29,265 nt of DNA from contig JBAROV010000248.1 of assembly GCA_049642465.1 (NCBI GenBank), positions 1 to 29,265 of the forward strand, in the 5' to 3' direction. Under the pieces are notes generated by a model, which saw only the letters and a list, made by a program, of their open reading frames with translations, made no database searches and had not been told where the DNA came from. Positions 1 to 8,059 of this stretch are shown here, in pieces (position 1 is the stretch's first letter; each line of letters starts with the position of its first letter). The stretch comes from CAWDPQ01 sp049642465 (lineage in GTDB: Bacteria > Acidobacteriota > Vicinamibacteria > Vicinamibacterales > 2-12-FULL-66-21). The position numbers were made by a program, and so were the translations under genes.

Positions 1-57
1 AACCTTCGCGCGGAGTGTTCGCGAAGGTTGCCCGCCGTAGCTTGAGCGAAGGCAGGC
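1..57. repeat. Dispersed palindromic repeat, copy 1
   Basis: Positions 1-10 and 20-29 form a perfect 10-bp inverted repeat (AACCTTCGCG with its complement) around a 9-nt loop. It is followed directly by the core gcccgccgtag...gcgaaggcaggc at 30-57, whose ends can pair with each other. Related cores occur at 13867-13892 and 25702-25727. The segment lies downstream of argS on the minus strand and could also act as a transcription end, but no T-run was seen. A further 6-bp stem (65-70 with 75-80) follows. Confidence 0.6.
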
Positions 58-103
58 CCGCGCTCCGGCTGGCAAGCCGGCCCCTCGCTCGGGCCGCAGG
101 CGC

Positions 104-133
104 TCCCGTCCCCCCGTCCTCCCGTCCCCCCGT
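104..133. repeat. 14-bp direct repeat, G-rich on the argS strand
   Basis: The unit tcccgtccccccgt occurs perfectly at 104-117 and 120-133, separated by two bases and ending directly beside the argS stop codon. On the minus strand, which is the argS message strand, it gives G-tracts of 6, 3, 6 and 3, so a G-quadruplex in the 3' untranslated RNA is possible. That role is inference. Confidence 0.6.
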
Positions 134-2143
134 TCACATTCTCACCGGGACCGTGCATCCCATCAATGCCAATGCGCGAGTGAGCTGTGCGCGATAGAAG
201 GCAACCGCCGCGGCGCGCCAGATCTGCACTTCTTTCCGCTCTTCGTTCAGGATCGGGTACCGATGGTAGAACCCGTAGAAGGCTTGCGCCAGCCCGAAGG
301 CGTATTTGGCGAGGACAGACAGCTCCAGCGTGCGGACAGCCTGATCAACGATCTCATCGAGTCGCGCCGCTTCGAGCACGAGGCCCCAGAGATCGTCGGC
401 TTCTTCGTCGCCCGCCGTCAGGCTGTCTGGCAGGGTCGTGGGAAGCGCGGCAACGACGGCTGATTCGTCAAGTCCCGCCCGCTCGTGCAGCTTGGCGAAG
501 ATGTTGTTCGCTCGGACGGTGGCGTATTGCAGGTACGGCCCGCTCTCGCCTTCGAAGCTCAACGCTTCATCGATGTCGAAGACAATGACCTTGCCGCGCG
601 AGAACTTCACCATGAAGTAGCGGAGTGCGGCAATCGCGATCGACTCGGCGGTCTGCCGGGCATCGTCGGGTGGAAGCCCGGGATTGCGCTTGGCCACTTC
701 CTCCGCCGCTTTGTTGGTCAGCCGGTCGATCAAATCGTCGGCTTTGACGCCCAGTCCTTTCCGGCCGGATACCTCGACGAACGGCCGCCCCTCGTCCTCC
801 TTCGTGTCGTAGCCTAATTCGCGTGCCGTCTGATGGGAGAGGGCGACCATTTCGTACGCGTAATGGACCGAGTGCTCGGCCTGCCGTTCGAAGCCAAGCG
901 CCGCGAGGGCCTGCTTCACGAGCTTCTGCAGGTACGACTGCCGAGTGTCGATGACATTACAGACCCAGGACGCGCGGCCAAATTCCGGTGCGCCGGCATC
1001 TGCGCGCGATGGGTCGGACGTCGTCGACCAGAGCGGCCGTCCGTCGCTCCGCTGAAACACCCGATAGTGGAAGTCTTTGCCAAGCAGCCCAAACTTCCAG
1101 AGCTGGTAGGCCATGTCCTTGCCCACGTACGTCACGGTCCCGTCCGATCGGACGATCACCTTTTCGCGAGCCTCGTCAGTTCCTTCGCCGTCGGCCAGGG
1201 CCTCGGGTTCGCTGGATTCCGCTTCGTTTTCGATGCGCATCACCCAGCACCCTTTTAGCCGTCCTTCCGACTGGAGAAAAACGGCCCCCGTACGTTTCAG
1301 GAATTCAAATGCATGCGTCCAGAAATGCAGGCGCAGAATGTCCCCTTCCCACGTCAACAGGTCGTAGCCGATGTTGAGTCGGGCCATCGTCGTCAGATGC
1401 GCTCGCACGATTCGGTCGGCGATGAAGTGGGCCATCTCCGCAGTCTGGTTCCCTCCGCGTTCGATGGCATGAAGCGCGGCCGCCCGAATTCGAAGCCGGT
1501 CCTTGTCCTCCTCATACCATTCGGTGACCTTCGCGTACAAATCCCAGCAGTAGTAGTCGAACCGCGTGGAGTTCGCCAGTTGTTCGACCGAATCGAGATC
1601 GCGTCCTTCCAACTCGCGGAATCCGACGGCAACGTCTGCCACTTGTACCCCGGTGTCATCGATGTAGTTCTGTATCTCGACACGACGGCCGAGGTACTTC
1701 AGTAATCGGCCGAACGCATCGCCCAAGGCCGCATTGCGCAGATGGCCGATGTGGGCTGCCTTGTTCGGATTGATGGCGGTGTGCTCGACGATTTCTTTCT
1801 CTGCCGTCGTCGGCAAGGCATCCGAGCCTCGCAGCCACGCCGAGAGTTGCCGTGGACGGTCGAGAAAGAAGTTCACGTAGCCGTTCGGCGTGAATTCGAT
1901 ACGCGTGATCCCGTCGATGCGCCCGAGCGACGCGACGATCTCCTGCGCGATGAGGCGGGGCGCTTTACGCAGACGCCGCGCGAGTTCGAAGGCGAGCGGG
2001 ACGGAAAGGTCGCCCAACGCGCGCCGGGGCGGCGTTTCGACCGGAATGTTCGCGAGCGCCGGATCGTCCGCGGAAATCTGATACAGCCGCTGAACCGTGT
2101 CGGAGATTCGGCTGCGCACCTCTCTGTGGATCGGAAGAATCAT
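134..2143 (-). CDS. argS: Arginyl-tRNA synthetase
   Basis: Cytosolic class Ia aminoacyl-tRNA synthetase that charges tRNA-Arg with arginine using ATP. The 669-residue product has an N-terminal additional domain (about residues 1-110), the nucleotide-binding signature AAHIGHLRNAALGD at about 130-145, and a second signature region SGRKGLGVKADDL in place of a strict KMSKS, as is usual for many ArgRS enzymes. A C-terminal anticodon-binding (DALR-type) domain begins after GPYLQYATVRANNI. At 669 residues it is longer than the usual 550-600. An acidic, low-complexity insertion (NEAESSEPEALADGEG) near residue 310 accounts for part of this. The ATG at 2143 begins the canonical N-terminal domain. mobA lies 27 bp upstream on the same strand, so the two are probably cotranscribed, though they are functionally unrelated. 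Confidence 0.95.
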   Translation of the reverse strand: MILPIHREVRSRISDTVQRLYQISADDPALANIPVETPPRRALGDLSVPLAFELARRLRKAPRLIAQEIVASLGRIDGITRIEFTPNGYVNFFLDRPRQLSAWLRGSDALPTTAEKEIVEHTAINPNKAAHIGHLRNAALGDAFGRLLKYLGRRVEIQNYIDDTGVQVADVAVGFRELEGRDLDSVEQLANSTRFDYYCWDLYAKVTEWYEEDKDRLRIRAAALHAIERGGNQTAEMAHFIADRIVRAHLTTMARLNIGYDLLTWEGDILRLHFWTHAFEFLKRTGAVFLQSEGRLKGCWVMRIENEAESSEPEALADGEGTDEAREKVIVRSDGTVTYVGKDMAYQLWKFGLLGKDFHYRVFQRSDGRPLWSTTSDPSRADAGAPEFGRASWVCNVIDTRQSYLQKLVKQALAALGFERQAEHSVHYAYEMVALSHQTARELGYDTKEDEGRPFVEVSGRKGLGVKADDLIDRLTNKAAEEVAKRNPGLPPDDARQTAESIAIAALRYFMVKFSRGKVIVFDIDEALSFEGESGPYLQYATVRANNIFAKLHERAGLDESAVVAALPTTLPDSLTAGDEEADDLWGLVLEAARLDEIVDQAVRTLELSVLAKYAFGLAQAFYGFYHRYPILNEERKEVQIWRAAAVAFYRAQLTRALALMGCTVPVRM

Positions 2144-2170
2144 GTCGTGTGGTGATGTCGATATCGTGCG

Positions 2171-2830
2171 CTACGACGGCCGCTGTTGGACATTCGTGAT
2201 ACGATCGCCCTCCAGGTCCAGCAGTCCTTTGGCGCGCTCGTAATCATGTGGCGTGTTGACGTTCACGAACATCAGCCCGTCTGGGTCGTACCCCGCCAGT
2301 TCTTCAGGGCCGATTTCCTCGATTTGCACGTCTTCAGCCAGATCGGCGACCTTCAGCAGGCCACGGTCGATTCGTCGCCGCACGGTGTCGGCCAATCGAG
2401 TGGCGTATACGGCGCAGAGCGGCTGAAGGCCATCGTCCGTACGGGGCATGACGACGTCGATGGAGGGGGAAGCAGGACGAACGAGCCGCTCGAGGACGGC
2501 CACGTTAAGAAACGGCATGTCGCAGGCGACAATCAGCGTTCGTGGGTACCCGGATTGCGCGAGGGCGCTGTAAATCCCGCCGAGCGCGCCGGCGCCGCTC
2601 ACGAGGTCCGGCACCGCTCGCACGCCCGCGGACTCGCCTCGCCGGTCATCTCTACCCACGATGATGATCGAGTCGGTGACCGCGCGCAACGCCGTCAACT
2701 GGCGATCGATCGTGCGTTGGCCACCGAAGATGAGCGCCGACTTGTCGGTGCCGTGCAGGCGTCGTGCGAGACCACCGGCCAGGATGGCGGCGGTGACGGC
2801 GTTGTCGGAGCGGGATTGAGTCACGGTCAA
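2171..2830 (-). CDS. mobA: Molybdenum cofactor guanylyltransferase MobA-like
   Basis: Transfers GMP from GTP to molybdopterin-Mo to make the guanine dinucleotide cofactor. The 219-residue product shows the nucleotidyltransferase fold in order: AAILAGGLARRLHGTDK near the N terminus (the GTP-binding LAGG plus Arg/Lys), the PDLVSGAGALGGI segment, the metal-binding ACDMPF motif, and the terminal VNVNTPHD motif typical of MobA. The first possible start is TTG at 2830; a GTG two codons downstream at 2824 is the alternative. Neither has a clear Shine-Dalgarno sequence. A TATCGT hexamer sits 7 nt before the TTG. The gene is divergent from the protein at 2857 and precedes argS. No other molybdopterin gene is in the window, and related nucleotidyltransferases such as MobB-less MobA or CTP-specific MocA cannot be fully excluded. 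Confidence 0.87.
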   Translation of the reverse strand: MTVTQSRSDNAVTAAILAGGLARRLHGTDKSALIFGGQRTIDRQLTALRAVTDSIIIVGRDDRRGESAGVRAVPDLVSGAGALGGIYSALAQSGYPRTLIVACDMPFLNVAVLERLVRPASPSIDVVMPRTDDGLQPLCAVYATRLADTVRRRIDRGLLKVADLAEDVQIEEIGPEELAGYDPDGLMFVNVNTPHDYERAKGLLDLEGDRITNVQQRPS

Positions 2831-2856
2831 AACCTAAACGATACCAGAGTGCGGGT
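2831..2856. promoter_or_regulatory. 26-bp divergent promoter gap
   Basis: Only 26 bp separate the divergent starts of mobA (minus) and the V4R-like gene (plus). On the minus strand TATCGT (plus positions 2838-2843) lies 7 nt before the TTG start, and on the plus strand GATACC overlaps the same bases. So both promoters must share this tiny space, with short or absent 5' leaders. No -35 box was identified with confidence. Confidence 0.3.
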
Positions 2857-3495
2857 ATGAGCGAACCGCGCATCGGCCGCGTGCTCGTCGCCAGTCTTCA
2901 TCAAGCGATCGCCGACGTGTTGCCGACGCGGCTGGAGTTCTATGAAAACTGGTTGAACACCGCCGGGCTTCGTGAGGGCACGATTGGTCTCGCGCCACTC
3001 TCCGCAGTGCTCAGCTTCCTGCGCACCGAAGGGGAAGCGTACGGGCCCATCACCGCCCGTGCCGGCCAATACGCCGCGGACTGGACGGTCAAGAGCCTGC
3101 CGGCACTCGAACGACGCGTGATCCGCGCGCTGCCGCGCACGCTTCGGACCAGAGCCGCGCTGCGGACCGCGCGGTCGCTCGTGCGTTCGACGTATCCGGG
3201 TTCGCGAGCCATCATTCGCCTGCGCCGCGGCACAGCCTCAGTGGATCTCAGAGGCTCGCTGTTCTGCGAGGTGCGTGAGGCATCGGAGCTGCCGCTTTGC
3301 GGCTTCTACGCCTCTGCTATCGAGCACGTGCTCGACCTGTTTGCGATTCGGGCCGCCGCGCAAGTCAGTGAGTGCCGCGGGGCTCGACCGAACGGCGACT
3401 CGGCGGCACACGGCGCACGGCCCCGAATCGAGCGGTGCTTGCTCTCCGTTGTCGTCCAGGGTGTGCGTGCGGACGAGCCTGCGGCTGCAGCCTGA
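2857..3495 (+). CDS. Hypothetical protein with V4R-like C-terminal region
   Basis: A 212-residue soluble protein with no signal peptide or membrane segment. I do not recognise a specific family for the N-terminal half, which is mixed helical and basic. The segment FCEVREASELPLCGFYASAIEHVLDLF... followed by VSECRG (about residues 142-190) has the spacing of the 4-vinyl-reductase (V4R) small-molecule or haem-linked sensor fold, in which paired Cys residues near the C terminus often bind metal. The last 25 residues are low-complexity and do not show the usual final Cys-containing strand in clear form. The ATG at 2857 lacks an obvious ribosome-binding site. The gene is divergent from mobA and 48 bp upstream of the TPR gene, so it may belong with it. 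The V4R assignment is tentative. Confidence 0.6.
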   Translation: MSEPRIGRVLVASLHQAIADVLPTRLEFYENWLNTAGLREGTIGLAPLSAVLSFLRTEGEAYGPITARAGQYAADWTVKSLPALERRVIRALPRTLRTRAALRTARSLVRSTYPGSRAIIRLRRGTASVDLRGSLFCEVREASELPLCGFYASAIEHVLDLFAIRAAAQVSECRGARPNGDSAAHGARPRIERCLLSVVVQGVRADEPAAAA

Positions 3496-3543
3496 CCTGC
3501 CCGCTGGGGACCTCGCACCGAGCGTCCGAAACAACAGTTACAG

Positions 3544-5157
3544 ATGAAGCTGATTTCAGCGATCCTCTTTTGGTTCGGGATCGGCACCGGGCTCGCTACC
3601 GCGCAGCCGCCTGCCGAGCGCGTGCTCGTGATGCCGTTCGAAAATGCCGTCAAGGAGCCGCGTGTTGGCTGGCTGGGAGAAGCGGCCTCCGTACTCCTCG
3701 CCGACGAACTGAACGCTCGTGGCGTCGCCGCCATTCGGCGCGTCGAGCGGGTTCATGCATTCGAGCAGCTGCATCTGCCCCTGACCGCATCGCTCAGTCG
3801 CGCCACTGTTATCAAGGTCGGACAGCTCGTCGGGGCGTCGGAAGTCGTCGTCGGCGCCTATCGCCTCGAGAAAGACGAGCTGACGGTGGAGGCTCACAGC
3901 ATTCGAATCGATGTCGGACGATTGCAGCCGGACGTCACCGAGCGTGGTCCCATTCGCGATCTCTTTGCCATCTTTCAACGCGTCGCGGCCCGGCTGTCGC
4001 CCGGCGGCGCTCTGCCAGCATCGACACCGGCGACACAGCCTCCGCCTCCGGCATTTGAGAACTACATCAAGGGATTAATCGCCGAGAGCGCCGCGGCACA
4101 GGCCACGTTTCTTGAAGCGGCAGTCAACGAATACCCCAGGTTCGATCGCGCCAGGCTGGCGCTGTGGGACGTGCGGCACGAGCAGGGCGATCATACGGCT
4201 GCCCTCAATGCCGCCCGCGGCATTGCTGCGACGTCGGAGTTTTCTGCGCGCGCCCGCCTTCGCGTGGGCGTGTCGCTGATGGAGTTGAAGCGGTACGACG
4301 AGGCGTTCGAAACCTTCACCTCGCTCGTCGATTCGATGTCCGGGACCAAGATCAACGGCGCTCAGTCGGTGGCTCCAGTGTTGAATAACCTCGGCGTATT
4401 GCTGATTCGGCGCGGCGCCACACCGCAGACCGGTTCCCCGGCGTACTACCTCACAAAGGCGGCCGACGTGGACCCAGGGGATGCCGACTATCGCTTCAAT
4501 CTTGGATACTCATACGCGCTCGTCCAGAACTATCAAGGCGCGGTGTATTGGCTCCGCGAAGCGGTCCGCCGGAATACCGTCGATGCCGATGCGCACTACG
4601 TGCTGGCAGCTGCTCTTCAGGCCACCGGCAGCCTTGTAGAAGCGGCCCGCGAGCGCGAACTCGCCCGCCAGCTGTCGTCTCAATATGAGTCCCAGGCGCC
4701 GACAGAGAAGCCGATCCCTACCGGGCTCGAACGTGTGCGGACGGAACTCGTCAACGCCCGAGACGCACGGATCGATGAAGCGATCGTGAATGCCGCCCAG
4801 CGGGAGCAGCGGGATCTGGCCGCCTTTCACCTCGAGCGAGGCCGGCGCCTGTTCGCCAAGGAGCAGGATCGGGACGCGATGGCGGAACTGCGCAAGGCGG
4901 TGTACCTTCTACCGTACGAGGCCGAGGCCCATCTGCTGATCGGCCGCATTCACCTGCGGGCCGGACGACCGCAGAATGCCGTGGACGCGCTCAAGATCTC
5001 GCTGTGGAGTCAGGAGAGTGCGGCAGCCCGCGTGGCGCTGGCCGAGGCGTACATCTCGTTGAAGGACACATCAGCCGCGAGAGCCGAGCTGGAACGCGCA
5101 CTTGCGGTGGATCCCGGGTCAGCCGAGGCCAAACGGCTGTTGAGTACGCTGAAATGA
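3544..5157 (+). CDS. Exported TPR protein with TolB/FlgO-like N-terminal domain
   Basis: A 537-residue protein starting with a signal peptide (MKLISAILFWFGIGTGLATAQ), hence periplasmic or envelope-associated. Residues about 25-160 (RVLVMPFEN...GWLGEAASVLLADEL...VGASEVVVGAYRL) resemble the TolB N-terminal/FlgO-type alpha-beta domain. The rest is built of tetratricopeptide-type helical repeats, visible for example as NNLGVLLIRRGA, YRFNLGYSYALVQNYQGAVYWLREAV, HYVLAAALQATGSLVEAARERE and LLIGRIHLRAGRPQNAVDALK, with a last unit near the C terminus. It is probably a protein-interaction scaffold. Its stop overlaps the nfeD ATG by 4 nt (ATGA), so it is translated with the membrane-protease genes that follow, and a role in envelope quality control is a reasonable guess. 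The exact partner is unknown. Confidence 0.75.
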   Translation: MKLISAILFWFGIGTGLATAQPPAERVLVMPFENAVKEPRVGWLGEAASVLLADELNARGVAAIRRVERVHAFEQLHLPLTASLSRATVIKVGQLVGASEVVVGAYRLEKDELTVEAHSIRIDVGRLQPDVTERGPIRDLFAIFQRVAARLSPGGALPASTPATQPPPPAFENYIKGLIAESAAAQATFLEAAVNEYPRFDRARLALWDVRHEQGDHTAALNAARGIAATSEFSARARLRVGVSLMELKRYDEAFETFTSLVDSMSGTKINGAQSVAPVLNNLGVLLIRRGATPQTGSPAYYLTKAADVDPGDADYRFNLGYSYALVQNYQGAVYWLREAVRRNTVDADAHYVLAAALQATGSLVEAARERELARQLSSQYESQAPTEKPIPTGLERVRTELVNARDARIDEAIVNAAQREQRDLAAFHLERGRRLFAKEQDRDAMAELRKAVYLLPYEAEAHLLIGRIHLRAGRPQNAVDALKISLWSQESAAARVALAEAYISLKDTSAARAELERALAVDPGSAEAKRLLSTLK

Positions 5158-6524
5158 CGCATGCATCTCGCCGCGCTATCACCTGCCTTGCAGCGACGTT
5201 GCTGTTGACGGCGAGCGGCCGCGCGGATTTTCAGGCCACACCCCCGAATCCTCCGGGCGCCGCTCCGCCGCTCGTTATCAGCGCCGAGATCGACGGCATC
5301 ATTCATCCAGTCGCCGCACAATTCGTGCAACGCACCATCGAACGCGCCGAGCGCGAAGGCGCGGCGCTTGTGGTGTTTACGCTGCGAACGCCGGGCGGCC
5401 TCGTCGATGCGACCCGCGACATCAACAACGCCATCATCCGGTCGCGTCCGCCGGTTGCGGTCTTCGTCGGCCCGTCGGGGAATCGTGCCGCGTCGGCTGG
5501 ATTCCTGATTACGATTGCCGCCGACATCGCAGCCATGGCGCCCGGGACGCACATCGGGGCCGCCCATCCCGTCGCCGGGAACGGCGAAAAGATCGACGAG
5601 ACGATGGCGAAGAAGATGACGTCGGACGTCGCCAGCTACGCCCGTACCCTCGCAACCCAGCGACATCGGAACGTGGAATTGGTGGAAAAGGGCGTCACCG
5701 AGAGCCGCTCGTTCACGGAGCAGGAGGCGATCGGCGCCAAGCCTCCGCTCGTGGACCTGATCGCCTCGGATGTTGACGATCTCGTCCGAAAACTGGAAGG
5801 GCGCAGCGTGACGCGGTTTGACGGTCAGGCGCAGGTGCTGCGGCTCAAGGGCGCCCGCATCGAGCAGGTAGAAATGACGTGGTCCCAGCGCGCGTTGAGC
5901 ACCATCGCGCACCCGCAGATCGCCTACCTGCTGCTCACGCTCGGCATGCTCGGACTCACGGTTGAATTCTGGAGCCCAGGGGCGATCTTCCCGGGCGTTG
6001 CCGGCGGCATCTGCCTGTTGCTGGCGTTTTTCGCCTTTCAGGTGCTGCCGGTCAATTATGCCGCCGTAGCGCTCATCGCGTTTGGCATCGTCCTGCTGAT
6101 CCTCGAAGTGAAAGTCACGAGTTATGGGGCATTGGCACTGGGCGGTATCATCAGCTTGCTGCTCGGGTCGATGATGCTGATCGATTCGCGGTTGCCGGAG
6201 CTCCAGATCGGGTTGCGCCTCATCATCCCAATGGTTGGAAGCCTTGCCGGCCTGCTGCTGTTGCTGGTCGGGATGGGTATCCGGGCGCAACAGCTGCGCG
6301 CTACGACCGGCGCGGACGGGATGATTGACGAAGTTGGCCGGGCATTGACGTCAATCGAGCCCGGCGGTGTTGGCCGTGTGCAGACGCACGGCGAAATCTG
6401 GACCGCAACGTCGAATGAGCCCGTTTCCGCGGGTCAGATCGTTCGAGTGATTGGCGTCAACGGCTTGATGCTGACAGTCAGGTCCGAAGCGCGTATGCCC
6501 GCACAGACGGGAGGATTGTTGTGA
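5154..6524 (+). CDS. nfeD: NfeD-family membrane serine protease (ClpP-like plus NfeD domain)
   Basis: A long-form NfeD protein of 456 residues. After a signal peptide, residues about 40-240 form a ClpP/SppA-like protease domain (RTPGG at 78-82; GNRAASAGF with the candidate nucleophile Ser114; a Lys in the KKMTSDVASY segment is the likely general base of a Ser-Lys dyad). Four or five membrane segments follow between about 270 and 400, then a C-terminal OB-fold NfeDC domain ending VIGVNGLMLTV. Family members cleave hydrophobic segments of slipin/stomatin partners. The slipin gene follows with a 4-nt GTGA overlap, and the TPR gene precedes with an ATGA overlap. This ATG at 5154 is chosen over upstream in-frame codons because it gives a signal peptide and coupled translation. 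Confidence 0.9.
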   Translation: MTHASRRAITCLAATLLLTASGRADFQATPPNPPGAAPPLVISAEIDGIIHPVAAQFVQRTIERAEREGAALVVFTLRTPGGLVDATRDINNAIIRSRPPVAVFVGPSGNRAASAGFLITIAADIAAMAPGTHIGAAHPVAGNGEKIDETMAKKMTSDVASYARTLATQRHRNVELVEKGVTESRSFTEQEAIGAKPPLVDLIASDVDDLVRKLEGRSVTRFDGQAQVLRLKGARIEQVEMTWSQRALSTIAHPQIAYLLLTLGMLGLTVEFWSPGAIFPGVAGGICLLLAFFAFQVLPVNYAAVALIAFGIVLLILEVKVTSYGALALGGIISLLLGSMMLIDSRLPELQIGLRLIIPMVGSLAGLLLLLVGMGIRAQQLRATTGADGMIDEVGRALTSIEPGGVGRVQTHGEIWTATSNEPVSAGQIVRVIGVNGLMLTVRSEARMPAQTGGLL

Positions 6525-7273
6525 CCTTTCCACCGCTCCTAATTCCGGTCGGCATCCTGGTTCTCTGGCTGTTTGCGTCGATCAAGATCCTCAACGAGTA
6601 CGAACGTGCCGTGGTCTTCCGGCTGGGGAAGTTGTTGGATCGGCCGAAGGGCCCGGGCATCACCATCGTCGCGTGGCCAATCGATCGAATGGTGCGGGTG
6701 AGCCTCCGCACGATCGTCATGGACGTGCCGCCGCAGGACGTGATCACCCGCGACAACGTCTCAGTCAAAGTCAACGCGGTTGTGTATTTCCGCGTCATGG
6801 ATCCGCGCAAGGCGATCGTGGAAGTCGAGAGCTACCACTATGCGACGTCCCAGCTCGCGCAGACGACCTTGCGCAGCGTGCTTGGACAGGTGGAGCTCGA
6901 TGACCTGCTATCGGAGCGCGAGCGGCTCAATCAGCAGCTCCAGCAGATCCTGGACCAGCACACCGATCCGTGGGGCATCAAGGTATCGTCTGTCGAGGTG
7001 AAGCACGTCGATCTTCCCCCCGACATGCAGCGCGCGATGGCCAAGCAGGCCGAAGCCGAACGCGAGAAGCGTGCTAAAATCATCCATGCTGCCGGTGAAC
7101 TCGAGGCTTCGGAAAAGCTCGCGCAGGCCGCGACGGTCATCGGGCGGGAACCGGTGACGATCACACTTCGCTACCTTCAGACGCTGACGGAAATCGCGTC
7201 GGAAAAAAACTCGACGATCATCTTTCCCCTGCCGATCGAGCTGATGAACCTGCTCAGACGGCACCAGGTCTAG
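6521..7273 (+). CDS. Slipin (SPFH/stomatin-family membrane scaffold)
   Basis: A 250-residue SPFH protein with one N-terminal membrane segment (about residues 4-22), then the band-7 core: NEYERAVVFRLGKL, GPGITIVAWPIDRMVRVSLRT, DNVSVKVNAVVYFRVMDP, LRSVLGQVELDDLLSERERLNQQ. A charged coiled-coil (MAKQAEAEREKRAKIIHAAGELEASEKL) and a short hydrophobic C-terminal segment (TIIFPLPIELMNLL), the type NfeD proteases cut, follow. It probably oligomerises into membrane microdomains. The start is GTG at 6521, overlapping the nfeD stop as GTGA, a strong sign of coupled expression with its protease. Confidence 0.93.
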   Translation: MTFPPLLIPVGILVLWLFASIKILNEYERAVVFRLGKLLDRPKGPGITIVAWPIDRMVRVSLRTIVMDVPPQDVITRDNVSVKVNAVVYFRVMDPRKAIVEVESYHYATSQLAQTTLRSVLGQVELDDLLSERERLNQQLQQILDQHTDPWGIKVSSVEVKHVDLPPDMQRAMAKQAEAEREKRAKIIHAAGELEASEKLAQAATVIGREPVTITLRYLQTLTEIASEKNSTIIFPLPIELMNLLRRHQV

Positions 7274-7381
7274 TGGACCGTCGGTTGGTTCCTCTACGGG
7301 CCGGTCCGGTGTCGCGGCCCGGTGAACGGCAAACGAACCCGGTGGCGGATACATTAACTTGACTGAATACGGTCCATCAGA

Positions 7382-8059
7382 GTGACTGACCTGACCCACG
7401 ACGGATCTGAAGACGGCTTCCACGAGATTCAGCTCAGTGGCAAGCAGCTCGTTTTCCTGTTCATGGCGACGACTGTCGTGTCGGTCGTGATCTTCTTGTG
7501 TGGCGTACTCGTGGGGCGATCGGTTCGGACCGAGCCGCCCGCGGAGGCGACCGATCCCATCGCTGCCGCCGCGCCAGCACCGACCGACACCGTCGCGGAG
7601 GCAGCGCCAGTTCCGGCAGAACCGCCCGTGCCGGCCCCGGAAGGCGAAGCCCCGCTCAGTTACAAGCGCCGGCTGGAAAGCGACAAGCCACCCGCAGAGA
7701 CGCTCAAGCCGGTCGAGACACCGAAGCACACCTCGCCCGCGCCGGCTGTCACGAGCGAACCGGATCCGCCGAAACCGGCCGCGCCGTCGCCGGAAAAGAA
7801 GGAACGCGCGCCGACGACTAGTGGGCGCGACGGCTGGGTGGTCCAGATCGCCGCGCTGCGGGATCGGCAAACCGCCAATGCGATCGTCCAGCGGCTCAGT
7901 GGAAAGGGCTATCCCGCGTTTCTCGTCAACCCGTCGGCCGGTGCTCCCGCTCCGGTGTTCAAAGTCCAGGTCGGGCGGTACGCCGACAAGGAGCAGGCGG
8001 AACAAATCCGGCGGCGGCTCGAGAAGGAAGAACAGTTCAAGCCCTGGATTTCGCGCTAG
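7382..8059 (+). CDS. SPOR-domain inner-membrane protein
   Basis: A 225-residue bitopic membrane protein. Residues 1-20 are cytoplasmic and acidic, 21-45 form the membrane anchor (QLVFLFMATTVVSVVIFLCG), 46-145 are a Pro/Ala/Glu-rich periplasmic linker, and 146-222 are a SPOR domain (WVVQIAALRDRQTANAIVQRL...FKVQVGRYADKEQAEQIRRRL). SPOR domains bind glycan strands stripped of stem peptides at the septum, so a division or peptidoglycan-remodelling role is likely. The start is GTG at 7382, 108 bp after the slipin gene. That gap contains no convincing hairpin, and I could not place its promoter confidently. The last codons overlap the apparent start of lnt. Confidence 0.88.
   Translation: MTDLTHDGSEDGFHEIQLSGKQLVFLFMATTVVSVVIFLCGVLVGRSVRTEPPAEATDPIAAAAPAPTDTVAEAAPVPAEPPVPAPEGEAPLSYKRRLESDKPPAETLKPVETPKHTSPAPAVTSEPDPPKPAAPSPEKKERAPTTSGRDGWVVQIAALRDRQTANAIVQRLSGKGYPAFLVNPSAGAPAPVFKVQVGRYADKEQAEQIRRRLEKEEQFKPWISR

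Noticed and set aside
5010..6290. 426-residue minus-strand open frame opposite nfeD
   Set aside because: Rich in Arg, Asp, His and Gln as expected for the antisense of a hydrophobic membrane protein; no domain seen.
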